From Micromonospora noduli (GTDB lineage: Bacteria > Actinomycetota > Actinomycetes > Mycobacteriales > Micromonosporaceae), in contig NZ_PYAK01000038.1 of the NCBI RefSeq assembly GCF_003264365.1, positions 1-53,897 of the forward strand: a stretch of 53,897 nucleotides of DNA, given 5' to 3'. Both the position numbers and the translations under genes were made by a program. Within the stretch, counting starts at the first letter, position 1; every line of letters starts with the position of its first letter. Positions 15,710 through 23,728 of the stretch are shown one piece after another. Below the pieces are notes generated by a model. The model worked only from the letters and a program-made list of their open reading frames with translations. It had not been told where the DNA came from and ran no database searches.

Positions 15710-16768
15710 GTGTTTCCCTCCACCTCGCCCGAGGCCGGCCGCGAATCGTGGCCCGCAGGGCCCCAACCGGGTCCGGCCGCCGCAGCGACGCGCGGCCAAC
15801 CGCCCGCGCCGCGTACCGGTCCGGCCACCACCGATGGCGACCGTCGCGAACGGGGTGGGCCTCGCCGTGCCCGTCGCGCCGGCGAGCCGGCCCGCCGATC
15901 CGAAGAAGAGATCGACGAGCCCGAAGAGGAGGTCATCCCCCCGGTCGCGGTGCACCGTCAACTGGCGCTGACCATCGCCGGCTTCGCCGCGCTGCTCGGT
16001 GTCGGCCTGGTGCTCGGCGCGCAGACGTCGGGCCCCGGTCACCGGCTGCCGTTCGCCTTCATCATCTTCGGCGTCCAACTGCTGTTCGTGCTCGCCTGGA
16101 CGATGGCCATGCGTCCGCCCGCGCTGTTGGTGGTCGCCGGGATCAGCGCCGTGGTCGCGGCGCTGGCCGACATCGCCGCGGTGCAGACCGACGTCGCCGG
16201 CCTGGCGCCACTGGGCTACCTGGCCGCCGGCGGGTTCCTCGCCGCCGTGCTCGGCCAGCTGGTTCGTCGGGTCGACCGGGTCCGGGTCACCGACTCCCTC
16301 GGTGCCACGCTGCTCATCGTGGTCGGGGTGGTGGCCTTCGGCACCCTGATCGTGCTCAGCCGGATCCCGGCCGGCACCCAGGCGATAACCGTCTGCCTGA
16401 CCGCGAGCGGTGTCGCGCTCACCGTCGCCCGGCTCACCGACGCCGTACTGCCCTGGCCCCGGCTCGCCCCGCAGGTGCCCCGGGGCGCCGCAGGCGTGGT
16501 GGCCGGCGCGATGGTCGGCACGCTGACCAGCGCCCTCCTCGGCAGCTACCTGGTGGCTCCCTTCACGCCGACCCGGGCCGCCGTGATCGGCCTGGTCGCG
16601 GCGGTCACCGCCGTCCTCTCCGACCTCGCCGTGGGGTACGCGGAGGCGGGCCGGTTGATGGCCGGCGAACCGCCCACGATGTGGGTGGCCCGGCACATGC
16701 AGGGCCCGCTCGGCGGCTTCGCCCTGGCGGCGCCCGCCGCGTACGCCATGTGCATGCTCTTCCTCTGA
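15710..16768 (+). CDS. Multi-pass membrane protein of unknown function
   Basis: 352 aa. Residues 1-80 are cytoplasmic-type, rich in Pro/Arg/Glu; then about nine hydrophobic segments from LALTIAGFAALLGVGLVLGA (near 87) to the C-terminal AAPAAYAMCMLFL. I do not recognise a catalytic motif. Conserved between glnR and the LmeA-like gene. Start GTG at 15710; I see neither a strong ribosome site nor a clear -10, so the start is uncertain within the disordered N-terminus. Confidence 0.75.
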   Translation: MFPSTSPEAGRESWPAGPQPGPAAAATRGQPPAPRTGPATTDGDRRERGGPRRARRAGEPARRSEEEIDEPEEEVIPPVAVHRQLALTIAGFAALLGVGLVLGAQTSGPGHRLPFAFIIFGVQLLFVLAWTMAMRPPALLVVAGISAVVAALADIAAVQTDVAGLAPLGYLAAGGFLAAVLGQLVRRVDRVRVTDSLGATLLIVVGVVAFGTLIVLSRIPAGTQAITVCLTASGVALTVARLTDAVLPWPRLAPQVPRGAAGVVAGAMVGTLTSALLGSYLVAPFTPTRAAVIGLVAAVTAVLSDLAVGYAEAGRLMAGEPPTMWVARHMQGPLGGFALAAPAAYAMCMLFL

Positions 16769-16836
16769 GTCACGGTTGAGCGCTGAGCCGGCCGGGTACC
16801 TACGGATGCGCCGCCCTGCGGCGTCGGTACGAACGA

Positions 16837-16855
16837 CCCGTCGCGGCGCGACGGG
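16837..16855. other. Small intergenic hairpin before the LmeA-like gene
   Basis: CCCGTCGC-GGC-GCGACGGG, perfect 8-bp stem with a 3-nt loop, 18 bp before the GTG start at 16873; a second small stem GCCGCC/GGCGTC-like lies just upstream. Could limit readthrough from 16768 or shape the leader. Confidence 0.4.
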
Positions 16856-16872
16856 CGGAGACAGGAGGCGGC

Positions 16873-17661
16873 GTGGCGCAGGACTATCCGGTGGACCAGG
16901 CGCGACCCCGACGGCGTGGCCGCAAGCTGCTCATCGGGCTGTTCGTGCTGCTCCTGCTGCTGGCGGCGTTGCTGGTGGTCGCCGATCGGGTGGCGGTCGG
17001 GGTCGCCGAGCGGATGATCGGCGACCGCGTACGCCAGGAGATCGCCAAGCAGGGCGCGCAGTCCGCCCCACCTGAGGTGGAGGTGGGCGGAACCCCGTTC
17101 CTCACCCAGGTGCTGGATGGCCGTTACCAGCGGATCACCATCAACCTGCGGGACGTGCAGGCCTCGGTCGAGGGCGACGCCGTCCGGCTGCCGGTGCTCG
17201 ACGTGACCGCCCGCAACGTTCGGGCCTCGCTGGACACCCTGCGCACCGGCCAGGGTGACGTCGTGGCGGACACCGTCAACGGTGCCGGCACGATCAGCTA
17301 CGAGAGTCTGGCCGCGCTGCTGAACCGCCCGGGTCTCACCCTCGGCGAGCAGAACGGCAAGCTCACCGTCAAGGCCCCGGCCGACATCCTCGGTCAGAAG
17401 CTCACCATCAGCGGCACCGCCGACGTCACCGTCGCCGACAACGGCGCTGTCGCCCTGCGGTTCAACGACCTGGACGCCGCGGGTCTGCCGAACCTGCCGC
17501 TGGCTCGTGCCTTCCTGAGCAACTACGCCAAGAGCATCTCCATCGACGTTCCCCTGCCGGAGTTGCCGTTCCAGCTCGCGGTCCGGGAGGTCCGTCCACT
17601 GCCGGAAGGGCTGGCGGTCACCGCCGACGCGAAGAACGTGCCGATCAACTCCGCTGGCTGA
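16873..17661 (+). CDS. LmeA-like phospholipid-binding protein (DUF2993)
   Basis: 262 aa. Basic N-terminus RRGRK followed by one hydrophobic signal anchor at about 18-41, then an extracytoplasmic domain rich in beta strands with GGTPFLTQVLDGRYQRI and LPFQLAVREVRP, typical of DUF2993. The mycobacterial relative LmeA is a phospholipid-binding periplasmic protein linked to lipomannan elongation; here a cell-envelope lipid role is inferred only. GTG start at 16873 with AGGAGGCGGC upstream. Confidence 0.82.
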   Translation: MAQDYPVDQARPRRRGRKLLIGLFVLLLLLAALLVVADRVAVGVAERMIGDRVRQEIAKQGAQSAPPEVEVGGTPFLTQVLDGRYQRITINLRDVQASVEGDAVRLPVLDVTARNVRASLDTLRTGQGDVVADTVNGAGTISYESLAALLNRPGLTLGEQNGKLTVKAPADILGQKLTISGTADVTVADNGAVALRFNDLDAAGLPNLPLARAFLSNYAKSISIDVPLPELPFQLAVREVRPLPEGLAVTADAKNVPINSAG

Positions 17662-17752
17662 CGCCGGAGGCGTGGTGGGACGCCGAAATCCTCGGCGATC
17701 CCGGCGATTCCCGGATGGTGGTCGGCCCAGTGGCAGCACGGTCACTGGCTGG

Positions 17753-17758
17753 TAGGCT
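17753..17758 (+). promoter_or_regulatory. -10 element for leaderless cysteine leader peptide
   Basis: TAGGCT with 8 nt to the ATG at 17767, the spacing expected if transcription begins at the start codon. No convincing -35. Confidence 0.65.
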
Positions 17759-17766
17759 CCCTGGCC

Positions 17767-17844
17767 ATGGGGACCCACCTCACCAAACGGCGCGCGGTCG
17801 ACCTGTGCCGCGTGGCCACCTGCCTGTGTCGCCCCGTCATCTGA
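17767..17844 (+). CDS. Cysteine-rich leader peptide (25 aa) of the sulfurtransferase operon
   Basis: 25 codons from ATG 17767 to TGA 17842-17844. The peptide starts MGTHLTKRRAVDLC and has cysteines at 14, 19 and 21 (CRVATCLC), then RPVI. It matches a class of actinobacterial putative leader peptides with an RRAVDLCR core found before sulfur-assimilation genes; related polycysteine leaderless ORFs in mycobacteria act as cysteine-responsive attenuators. The TAGGCT -10 ends 8 nt before the ATG. Ribosome stalling at the Cys codons would change folding of the hairpins at 17831-17878. The sulfurtransferase starts 206 bp after its stop. Too short for most gene callers. Confidence 0.85.
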   Translation: MGTHLTKRRAVDLCRVATCLCRPVI

Positions 17845-17878
17845 CGGCGGGGCTGTCTCCGGCCGCCTGACGGCGGCC
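17831..17878 (+). promoter_or_regulatory. Competing hairpins of a putative cysteine attenuator
   Basis: Hairpin 1 (17831-17852) pairs CCCCGTCA with TGACG..GGGG across the leader stop codon. Hairpin 2 (17861-17878) is GGCCGCC-TGAC-GGCGGCC. The 10-mer CTGACGGCGG occurs twice, at 17841-17850 and 17867-17876, flanking CCGCC (17863-17867), so CCGCC can pair with either copy. This is the arrangement expected of alternative, mutually exclusive structures. There is no U-tract, so Rho-dependent termination is as likely as intrinsic. Confidence 0.55.
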
Positions 17879-18050
17879 ACCGGCACAGGGTTCTCGCACC
17901 CTCCGGTTATCCCACCGAACGCCCGGCAGCGGCGCCGTCGCACGAACCCGTGATCCCGTCCTTCCGCTGGGTCCCGCGCGTGGTGCGACAGTTACACCCA
18001 TCGATTCGCGCGCGTTGGCTCACCATCCATCCTCACCAGGGAGTGATTCG

Positions 18051-18899
18051 ATGAGTCGCGACACCGCACTCGTTTCGGCCGAGTGGGCCGAGAAGAACCT
18101 CGACGCCCCGGGCGTCGTCTTCGTCGAGGTCGACGAGGACACCTCGGCCTACGAGACCGGCCACATCGCCGGTGCCATCAAGATTGACTGGAGGACCGAC
18201 CTCCAGGACCAGGTTCGCCGGGACTTCGTCAACAAGACGCAGTTCGAGGCGCTGCTCTCCGAGCGGGGCATCAGCAACGACGACACCGTCATCCTGTACG
18301 GCGGCAACAACAACTGGTTCGCTGCGTACGCCTACTGGTACTTCAAGCTCTACGGCCACCGTGACGTGAAGCTGCTCGACGGCGGCCGCAAGAAGTGGGA
18401 GCTGGACGCCCGCCCGCTCGTCACCGACGCGGTGTCCCGCCCGGCGACGCAGTACGTCGCGCAGGAGCCGGACACCTCCATCCGGGCCTTCCGCGACGAG
18501 GTCGTCGCCGCGATCGGCACCAAGAACCTGGTCGACGTGCGCAGCCCCGACGAGTTCGCCGGTCGCCTGCTCGCCCCCGCCCACCTGCCGCAGGAGCAGG
18601 CGCAGCGGGCCGGCCACATCCCCACCGCCATCAGCGTGCCGTGGTCCAAGGCGGCCAACGAGGACGGCACCTTCCGGTCCGACGACGAGCTGCGCAAGAT
18701 CTACGGCGACGCGGGGCTCGACGACGGCAAGGAGACCATCGCGTACTGCCGGATCGGTGAGCGCTCGTCGCACACCTGGTTCGTGCTCCAGGAGCTGCTG
18801 GGTCACCGCAACGTCAAGAACTACGACGGCTCCTGGACCGAGTACGGCTCGCTGGTCGGTGTGCCGGTCGCGCTCGGCGACGAACCCGGGGAGGCCTGA
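18051..18899 (+). CDS. CysA/SseA-type thiosulfate sulfurtransferase (rhodanese)
   Basis: 282 aa, two rhodanese domains (about 5-125 and 145-275). The second has the active-site loop AYCRIGERSS with catalytic Cys233. The first domain has Asn-rich GGNNNWF instead of an active Cys. Family members move sulfane sulfur from thiosulfate or 3-mercaptopyruvate; in actinobacteria this gene (often called cysA) is paired with sseC/DUF1416. ATG at 18051 with AGGGAG upstream. Next gene begins 2 nt after the stop. Expression is probably controlled by the cysteine leader at 17767-17878. Confidence 0.92.
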   Translation: MSRDTALVSAEWAEKNLDAPGVVFVEVDEDTSAYETGHIAGAIKIDWRTDLQDQVRRDFVNKTQFEALLSERGISNDDTVILYGGNNNWFAAYAYWYFKLYGHRDVKLLDGGRKKWELDARPLVTDAVSRPATQYVAQEPDTSIRAFRDEVVAAIGTKNLVDVRSPDEFAGRLLAPAHLPQEQAQRAGHIPTAISVPWSKAANEDGTFRSDDELRKIYGDAGLDDGKETIAYCRIGERSSHTWFVLQELLGHRNVKNYDGSWTEYGSLVGVPVALGDEPGEA

Positions 18900-18901
18900 T
18901 C

Positions 18902-19222
18902 ATGACTCTTCCCACCGCCGCAGGTTGCGCCGCACCGGACCAGGCCGCGCCGCTGCCGGCCAGCCTGGACCTGGAGAAGGAAACCGTCATCACCGGCATC
19001 GTCCGTTCCGCCGAGGCCGAGCCGGTGCCGGGCGCGTACGTCCGGCTGCTCGACTCGACCGGTGAGTTCACCGCCGAGGTGGTCACCTCGGCTGCCGGGC
19101 AGTTCCGGTTCTTCGCCGCGCCGGGTTCCTGGACACTGCGGGCGTTGTCCCGGCACGGCAACGGCGACACCGCTGTCACTGCCGGCCGAGGCGTCAACGA
19201 GGTTGCCGTCACCGTCGCCTGA
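18902..19222 (+). CDS. DUF1416 (SseC-like) protein
   Basis: 106 aa. Short N-terminus with AAGCAAPDQ, then an Ig-like or carboxypeptidase-regulatory-type beta sandwich (TVITGIVRSAEAEPVPGAYVRLLDS ... FRFFAAPGSWTLRAL). Belongs to DUF1416, always next to the CysA-type sulfurtransferase in mycobacteria (sseC) and streptomycetes. Its role in sulfur metabolism is unproven; the invariant pairing suggests a sulfur-carrier or partner function. Starts 2 nt after the sulfurtransferase stop, so it is in the same operon. Confidence 0.87.
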   Translation: MTLPTAAGCAAPDQAAPLPASLDLEKETVITGIVRSAEAEPVPGAYVRLLDSTGEFTAEVVTSAAGQFRFFAAPGSWTLRALSRHGNGDTAVTAGRGVNEVAVTVA

Positions 19223-19237
19223 CCCACTGCTCTGATC

Positions 19238-19286
19238 GACCGGGGCCGGTCACCCTCCCGGGGGTGGCTGGCCCCGGTCGTTTCTT
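19238..19286 (+). terminator. Rho-independent terminator of the sulfurtransferase operon
   Basis: 17-bp arms 19238-19254 and 19263-19279 (GACCGGGGCC...GGCCCCGGTC) with two G-U or mismatched pairs, 8-nt loop, followed by GTTTCTT. One of the few hairpins here with a T-rich tail. Confidence 0.85.
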
Positions 19287-19348
19287 CGTAGCGCGCCGGC
19301 ACGCCGGGGCGGGTGCCGAAATCCATCGGCATACGTCACTATCTACTG

Positions 19349-19876
19349 GTGGATTTCAGGGATGAAAGCGGCGGGTCCGACGAAGCGGTCCCCATCGTCC
19401 TCTGCGTGGGCACGGACATGTCGCTGCGGGAGCGGGTGCTGAGCCAACTCGACGGGCGCGCCCCGGTGCACAGCTGTTCCGATCTGACCGAGCTACGCGA
19501 GCTGTTGTCGTCGCCGACGGGCTCGGCGCCGGTCAGTTCCACAGTCCTTCCGCTCACCGAGGCGCGGGGCCTGGTGAAGTGGGGTGAGCTGGTCGTCGAC
19601 CGGGCCAGACACCGGGTCACCTGGCGCGGCGAGGTGCTCCCGCTGACCCCCACCGAACGGGACTTGCTCACAGTGCTCATCGGCCCACCGCTGGTGGTGT
19701 GGAGCTACGAGCGGCTCTGCGTCTCCGCGCTGGGCGGTGCGGACACCGCGGCGCTGCAATCCACCATCAGACGGCTTCGTCGCAGGCTGCGGGGCCTCCC
19801 GGGCGGACCGCAGGTGCACACCGTGCGAGGCATCGGCTACCGGCTCGACCCGCCGCCCCGGCTGAACGACCACTGA
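19349..19876 (+). CDS. Winged-helix (OmpR/PhoB-type) DNA-binding protein with a reduced N-terminal domain
   Basis: 175 aa from GTG 19349. The first half holds only a fragment resembling the start of a receiver (VPIVLCVGTDMSLRERVLSQL) and about 55 further residues, too short for a full receiver and without a clear phospho-acceptor Asp pocket. The second half is a Trans_reg_C domain with LTPTERDLLTVLI, STIRRLRRRLRGL and HTVRGIGYRLD. A DNA-binding regulator with an unknown signal. GTG 19349 has CACTAT 6 nt upstream; GTG 19313 is an alternative start in the same frame. It follows the sulfur operon terminator and has its own transcript. Confidence 0.75.
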   Translation: MDFRDESGGSDEAVPIVLCVGTDMSLRERVLSQLDGRAPVHSCSDLTELRELLSSPTGSAPVSSTVLPLTEARGLVKWGELVVDRARHRVTWRGEVLPLTPTERDLLTVLIGPPLVVWSYERLCVSALGGADTAALQSTIRRLRRRLRGLPGGPQVHTVRGIGYRLDPPPRLNDH

Positions 19877-19947
19877 CCCGCAGTCGCTGCATCGGGCCGA
19901 CCGCCTCCGCTGCCGGCCCGGCGGCGGGCGCGTGACACCATGGCCGG

Positions 19948-20811
19948 GTGAGCGGTGCTGTCCAGACGGGTTGGGCCTCTTCGGCCGGCCCTGCCGCGCC
20001 GACACCGGCCCGGTCTCGGCGGCGTTGGCTGCTGGCCGTGACAGTGGCCTGGGCGGTGCTGCTGGGCGGGCTGACCTGGGCATCGGTGCGGAACGACCCG
20101 CCGACCGTGCGCGAACAGCGTTCCCTCGATCAGGCCGGCCCGGTGGTCGACCGGGCGGTCGGCGAGTTGGCCCGTGCGGCAGGTGCGGCCGGTCTGCTGG
20201 AACTGGGCCCCGCGCGGGTCGCGTCCGGCTGCCGGGTAACCCCGTTCGCCGACGGGGCAAGGCTGCGGCGCGAGGTAGGGGTGCTCGCGTCCGCCGGTGA
20301 CGAGCGGGCCGTGCTGGCCGGCATCGCCGAGCGGTTGCCGGCGAGCTGGCGCGCCGGGGTCGGGCCCGGCGTGGACGGCCCCGAGCTGCGCGCCGACGCC
20401 GGTGAATTCGTGGCCGTCGAGGGCCGGCCGACCGTCGACGGCCGGGTGCGACTGGTCGTCGACACCGGTTGCCGGCCGGTCGGCGCCGGCTACACGCCGC
20501 CCCCGGCCACCGTTGGCGGCCCGGAGACCGCTGCGCTGACAGCCGCGTTGCGGGCCCTCGACCGGCCGGGCGACGTCGCGTCGGAGCTGGTCATCGCGCC
20601 CTGCCCGGGCGGCGGGCTCGCCCGTACCGCATGGTCCGCGAACGGTCCCGGGCCGGCGGCCTCGACGGCCGCACTCGCCCCGCTGGCCGGCAACGCCCCA
20701 CTGCTGGACCAACCCCCGGTGTACGCGTACCGCAGCGGTGCCGTCACGGTGCTGGCCGAGATCAGCCCGGACGCCACCCGACTGGCCGCCACCGTCGGCT
20801 GCCCGGGCTGA
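19948..20811 (+). CDS. Membrane-anchored extracytoplasmic protein, unknown function
   Basis: 287 aa. Basic SRRRW followed by one hydrophobic segment at about 27-47, then an Ala/Gly/Val-rich extracytoplasmic domain with five or so Cys (SGCRV, DTGCRP, APCPGG, VGCPG) that could form disulfides. I do not recognise a family. GTG start at 19948; the only nearby ATG (19939) runs into a stop. Convergent with the debranching-type gene, with 19 bp between stops. Confidence 0.7.
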   Translation: MSGAVQTGWASSAGPAAPTPARSRRRWLLAVTVAWAVLLGGLTWASVRNDPPTVREQRSLDQAGPVVDRAVGELARAAGAAGLLELGPARVASGCRVTPFADGARLRREVGVLASAGDERAVLAGIAERLPASWRAGVGPGVDGPELRADAGEFVAVEGRPTVDGRVRLVVDTGCRPVGAGYTPPPATVGGPETAALTAALRALDRPGDVASELVIAPCPGGGLARTAWSANGPGPAASTAALAPLAGNAPLLDQPPVYAYRSGAVTVLAEISPDATRLAATVGCPG

Positions 20812-20830
20812 GCCGGGCGGCCCGCTCGGG

Positions 20831-22885
20831 TCAGCCGTCGTCCGGCTGGTCCTCCGGGTCACGGCTGCGGCCCAACGCGTCGACCATGCCCCACCGGCCG
20901 GGGATGTCCAGCAGCTCGACCCGGCCCATCCCCGGTGGCACGGCCGGGTCGATGATCAGGTGCTCGCCCTGCGGCTCCAACCCCAGCATCACCCGCAGGA
21001 GCAGCAGTGGGGTGCCTGTCGACCAGGCCTGCGGGCTGCACGCGGTCGGGTACTCCACCGGGTAGTCGGTGAGGTCGCGGGCGTAGCCGGCGAACGCCTC
21101 CGGCAGCCGACCCTCGAAGTACCGGGACGCGGCCAGCATCGTGTCGCAGAGCAACCCTGCCTCCTCCCGGAAGCCGTACCGCCACAACCCCCAGGCGATG
21201 ATCGAGTTGTCGAACGGCCAGACGGTGCCCACGTGGTAGCCGATCGGGTTGTACCGCCCTTCGTCCGCGGCGAGCGTCCGCACCCCCCAGCCGGAGAACA
21301 GTCGTGGCCCGAGCAGATGCTCGACCACCTTGCCGGCGCGCGACTCGTCCACGATGCCGCTCCACAGCAGGTGCCCGATGTTCGAGGTCAGCGCGTCCAC
21401 CTGCCGGCCGTCGGCGTCCAGCGCGAGCGCGTAGTACTCGCGGTCGGCGATCCAGAAGTCCCTGTCGAACCGCCGTTTGAGGTCGGCGGCCTGCCGCTCC
21501 AGCTCGTCGGCGAACTCCGGATCGTTCCAGAAAGTCCGGGCCAGCCGGGCGGCCCGGACTTTCGCGTCGTACGCGTAGCCCTGCAACTCACAGGTGGCCC
21601 GGGGGAAGCCGGGCAGCTGACCGTCGGCGTACGAGATGGCGTCCCAGGAGTCCTTCCAGCACTGGTTCTGCAGGCCGGTCTCGGGGTTGCGGGTCTGGTA
21701 CCAGAGGTAGCCGGTGCCGAGCAGGTCACCGTAGGTGTCGATCCACTGCAACGCCGCGCGGACCTGCGGCTCCAGCTTGCGGACGAGTGCGATGTCACCG
21801 GTCCACCGCTCGTACTCGTCGAGCAGGATGATGAACAGGGGAGTCGAGTCGGCCGACCCGTAGTACGGCGAGTGAGGTTGCTCCTCGAAGCCGGCGGTCT
21901 CCCCGTACCGCAGCTCGTGCAGGATCTTGCCGGGCTCCTCGTCCCGGAAGTCGTCCACCCGGTGCCCCTGCAACCCGGCCAGCATCAGGATGGTCGGCGG
22001 GACCAGCTCCGGCAGGAACGGCAGCACCTGCAACGAGGTGATGATGCTGTCCCGGCCGAACAGGGTCATGAACCAGGGGAGTCCCGCGGCGATCAGCCGT
22101 ACGCCCAGGGCGATCGACTCGTAGCGCAACGCGGCCAGGTCGTTGAGGCTGCGCCGGTACGCCCCGGCCAGCGGCTCGCAGTCGCAGCCGAGCTTCGGCG
22201 CCCGGTCGATCAGCTCCTGCTGCTCGGCCCGGATGGCGTCCGCGCTGCGGCTGCCGCCGTAGGGGAGGGTGGCCCGGATGTCCTCGCCCCGGGCCCCGAA
22301 GACGACGCTGGACACGTGCAGCCGGGTGCTCCAGCTGTCGTTGCGGGCGATCCGGATCCGGAAGGTCATCCCGGTGTCGTCGACCTGCGCCGGCGCGGTG
22401 CTGCTGACCACCATCTCCCGGTGGAACGCCTCCCGCCGGTAGGTCAACCGCAGCTCGTTCTCGGCGACCGTGACGGTGGTCCGACCCCGCTTCTGCCGAG
22501 AGTTCTTGATCTCGAACAGGTCGGCGAAATCGGCCCCGATCTCGATCCGGAGGGTGCACTCGACCTCCGCGCCGAGGTGGTTCAGCACTGTCAGCTCCTC
22601 CTCGAAGCTGCCCACGATCGCCCGGCTGCGGATCACCGACGCCTTGGCGTCCAGATAGTGCGTGGGTTCGCCGGGGGCGAGGAAGAACTTGGTGCGGTAC
22701 GACTCGACATCGTCGACGGAGAGGGCGTGCAGCCGTTCGCCGTCCAGGGTGAGCACCCACTTGGACAGGAAGCGGGTGTCGAAGGAGAACAGCCCGGTGG
22801 GGAAGTCGTAGGACGGTTCGATGTCCCCACGCCGGTCGCTCACCAGGAAGGTGTTGCCGTCCAGAATGCTGACGAGGTCCTTCAC
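20831..22885 (-). CDS. Amylo-alpha-1,6-glucosidase / glycogen-debranching-type hydrolase (GH63/GH133-like)
   Basis: 684 aa. N-terminal beta-sandwich (GDE_N_bis type) at about 1-210 beginning LDGNTFLVSDRRGDI, then an (alpha/alpha)6 barrel from about 260 with WFMTLFGRDSIITSLQVLPF, NQCWKDSWDAI and GYHVGTVWPFDNSIIAWGL. The acidic residues in GRDS and KDSWD are the expected catalytic region of this family. It probably trims alpha-1,6 or other alpha-glucan linkages of glycogen or trehalose-type glycans. The start overlaps the SCP2 gene stop by 4 nt (ATGA), so they form an operon. Confidence 0.87.
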   Translation of the reverse strand: MKDLVSILDGNTFLVSDRRGDIEPSYDFPTGLFSFDTRFLSKWVLTLDGERLHALSVDDVESYRTKFFLAPGEPTHYLDAKASVIRSRAIVGSFEEELTVLNHLGAEVECTLRIEIGADFADLFEIKNSRQKRGRTTVTVAENELRLTYRREAFHREMVVSSTAPAQVDDTGMTFRIRIARNDSWSTRLHVSSVVFGARGEDIRATLPYGGSRSADAIRAEQQELIDRAPKLGCDCEPLAGAYRRSLNDLAALRYESIALGVRLIAAGLPWFMTLFGRDSIITSLQVLPFLPELVPPTILMLAGLQGHRVDDFRDEEPGKILHELRYGETAGFEEQPHSPYYGSADSTPLFIILLDEYERWTGDIALVRKLEPQVRAALQWIDTYGDLLGTGYLWYQTRNPETGLQNQCWKDSWDAISYADGQLPGFPRATCELQGYAYDAKVRAARLARTFWNDPEFADELERQAADLKRRFDRDFWIADREYYALALDADGRQVDALTSNIGHLLWSGIVDESRAGKVVEHLLGPRLFSGWGVRTLAADEGRYNPIGYHVGTVWPFDNSIIAWGLWRYGFREEAGLLCDTMLAASRYFEGRLPEAFAGYARDLTDYPVEYPTACSPQAWSTGTPLLLLRVMLGLEPQGEHLIIDPAVPPGMGRVELLDIPGRWGMVDALGRSRDPEDQPDDG

Positions 22886-23262
22886 CTGAGTCGCCCGGCT
22901 GCTCGACGGGCCGTTTCGCGGGGGTCGCGGGTGCCGGGCGGGTTCGGAAAGAACCGGCGGAAGGCGAGGAAGAGCACCACGTTCCCGCTGAACGTGCTCT
23001 CGTTGCGCAGCACCGCCGCGACCCCCTGGGCCTCACCGCTGATCAGCCGGTCGAAGAGGGCGGCGCTGCTGTACCAGATCGCGTCGGCCGGGCCGCGTCC
23101 CCGGCTGACCTGCACCGACCCGGGCCGCATCCGGACCAGCCAGTGTTCGGTGCGGTGGTCCTCGCCGAGGTCGATCTGGAGGGTGCCGTCGGCCAGGCCG
23201 CCCAGGACCTCGGCGGCGCGCGACGGCAGTGCCTCGAAGAACCTCTCCGCCGCCTCGGTCAC
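22882..23262 (-). CDS. SCP2 sterol-binding-domain protein
   Basis: 126 aa, one SCP2-like domain: ERFFEALPSRAAEVLGGLADGTLQIDLG, then WLVRMRPGSVQVSRG and AVLRNESTFSGNVVLFLAFRRFF. These bind lipids or act as accessory domains. Start is GTG 23262 because TACGAT lies 6 nt before it (leaderless). Overlaps the downstream hydrolase start by 4 nt, a pairing whose reason is unclear. Confidence 0.82.
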   Translation of the reverse strand: MTEAAERFFEALPSRAAEVLGGLADGTLQIDLGEDHRTEHWLVRMRPGSVQVSRGRGPADAIWYSSAALFDRLISGEAQGVAAVLRNESTFSGNVVLFLAFRRFFPNPPGTRDPRETARRAAGRLR

Positions 23263-23341
23263 ATCCGAATCGTAGGCAGCCGTCCGAGATGTCGGGTCGG
23301 TATCGGCACTCCGCTCGGATCGACCCACCGCCGCCGTGCGG

Positions 23342-23704
23342 TCAGTAGACGAGTGCCTGCGCGCCCTCGGCCAACGCCTCCTCGACGAAGACCGCGGCAC
23401 CGGCGATCCGGACCCCGGGGAGTACGTCGTCCGGGCCGATCTCCCGTCGGGCCGCGCACTGCGTGCAGGCGGTCACCCGGCCGCTGGTCAGGATGACGTG
23501 CAACAGCTCGGCCAGGGGCGCGGAGTGCGGCAGGTCGAACTGCTGGGCGCGACCGGGCAGCGCGAACCAGGTGGACTCACCGGTCAGCCAGAGCGAGACG
23601 TCCACCCCGGCCGCTACCGCCGTCGCGGCGACGGTGAATGCCTGCGCGCACCGCTCCGGGGCGTCCGCCCCTGCGGTGGCCTTGACGACGAGAGTGCGGG
23701 CCAT
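23342..23704 (-). CDS. DsrE-family protein
   Basis: 120 aa, small alpha/beta protein beginning MARTLVVKATAGADAPERC, with LWLTGESTWFALPG and a central TACTQCAARR motif (two Cys at about 79 and 82), ending VFVEEALAEGAQALVY. DsrE/F-like proteins carry sulfur on a conserved Cys or form complexes in sulfur relay. The TATGCT -10 occupies 23712-23717 on the minus strand, 7 nt before the ATG: leaderless. Its promoter overlaps the -10 of the divergent small membrane protein. Confidence 0.82.
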   Translation of the reverse strand: MARTLVVKATAGADAPERCAQAFTVAATAVAAGVDVSLWLTGESTWFALPGRAQQFDLPHSAPLAELLHVILTSGRVTACTQCAARREIGPDDVLPGVRIAGAAVFVEEALAEGAQALVY

Positions 23705-23711
23705 GTGGCCC

Positions 23712-23721
23712 AGCATAGGAT
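23712..23721. promoter_or_regulatory. Overlapping divergent -10 elements
   Basis: AGCATAGGAT contains TATGCT on the minus strand (23717-23712) and TAGGAT on the plus strand (23716-23721), sharing two base pairs. Each lies 7 nt before a start codon (23704 minus, 23729 plus), so the two inferred leaderless start sites are 25 bp apart. Confidence 0.6.
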
Positions 23722-23728
23722 GGCCGGG

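Noticed and set aside
20738..23275. 845-codon open frame on the plus strand
   Set aside because: It lies opposite the debranching-type hydrolase and SCP2 genes, has no start signal, and its composition is the usual antisense shadow of a GC-rich gene.
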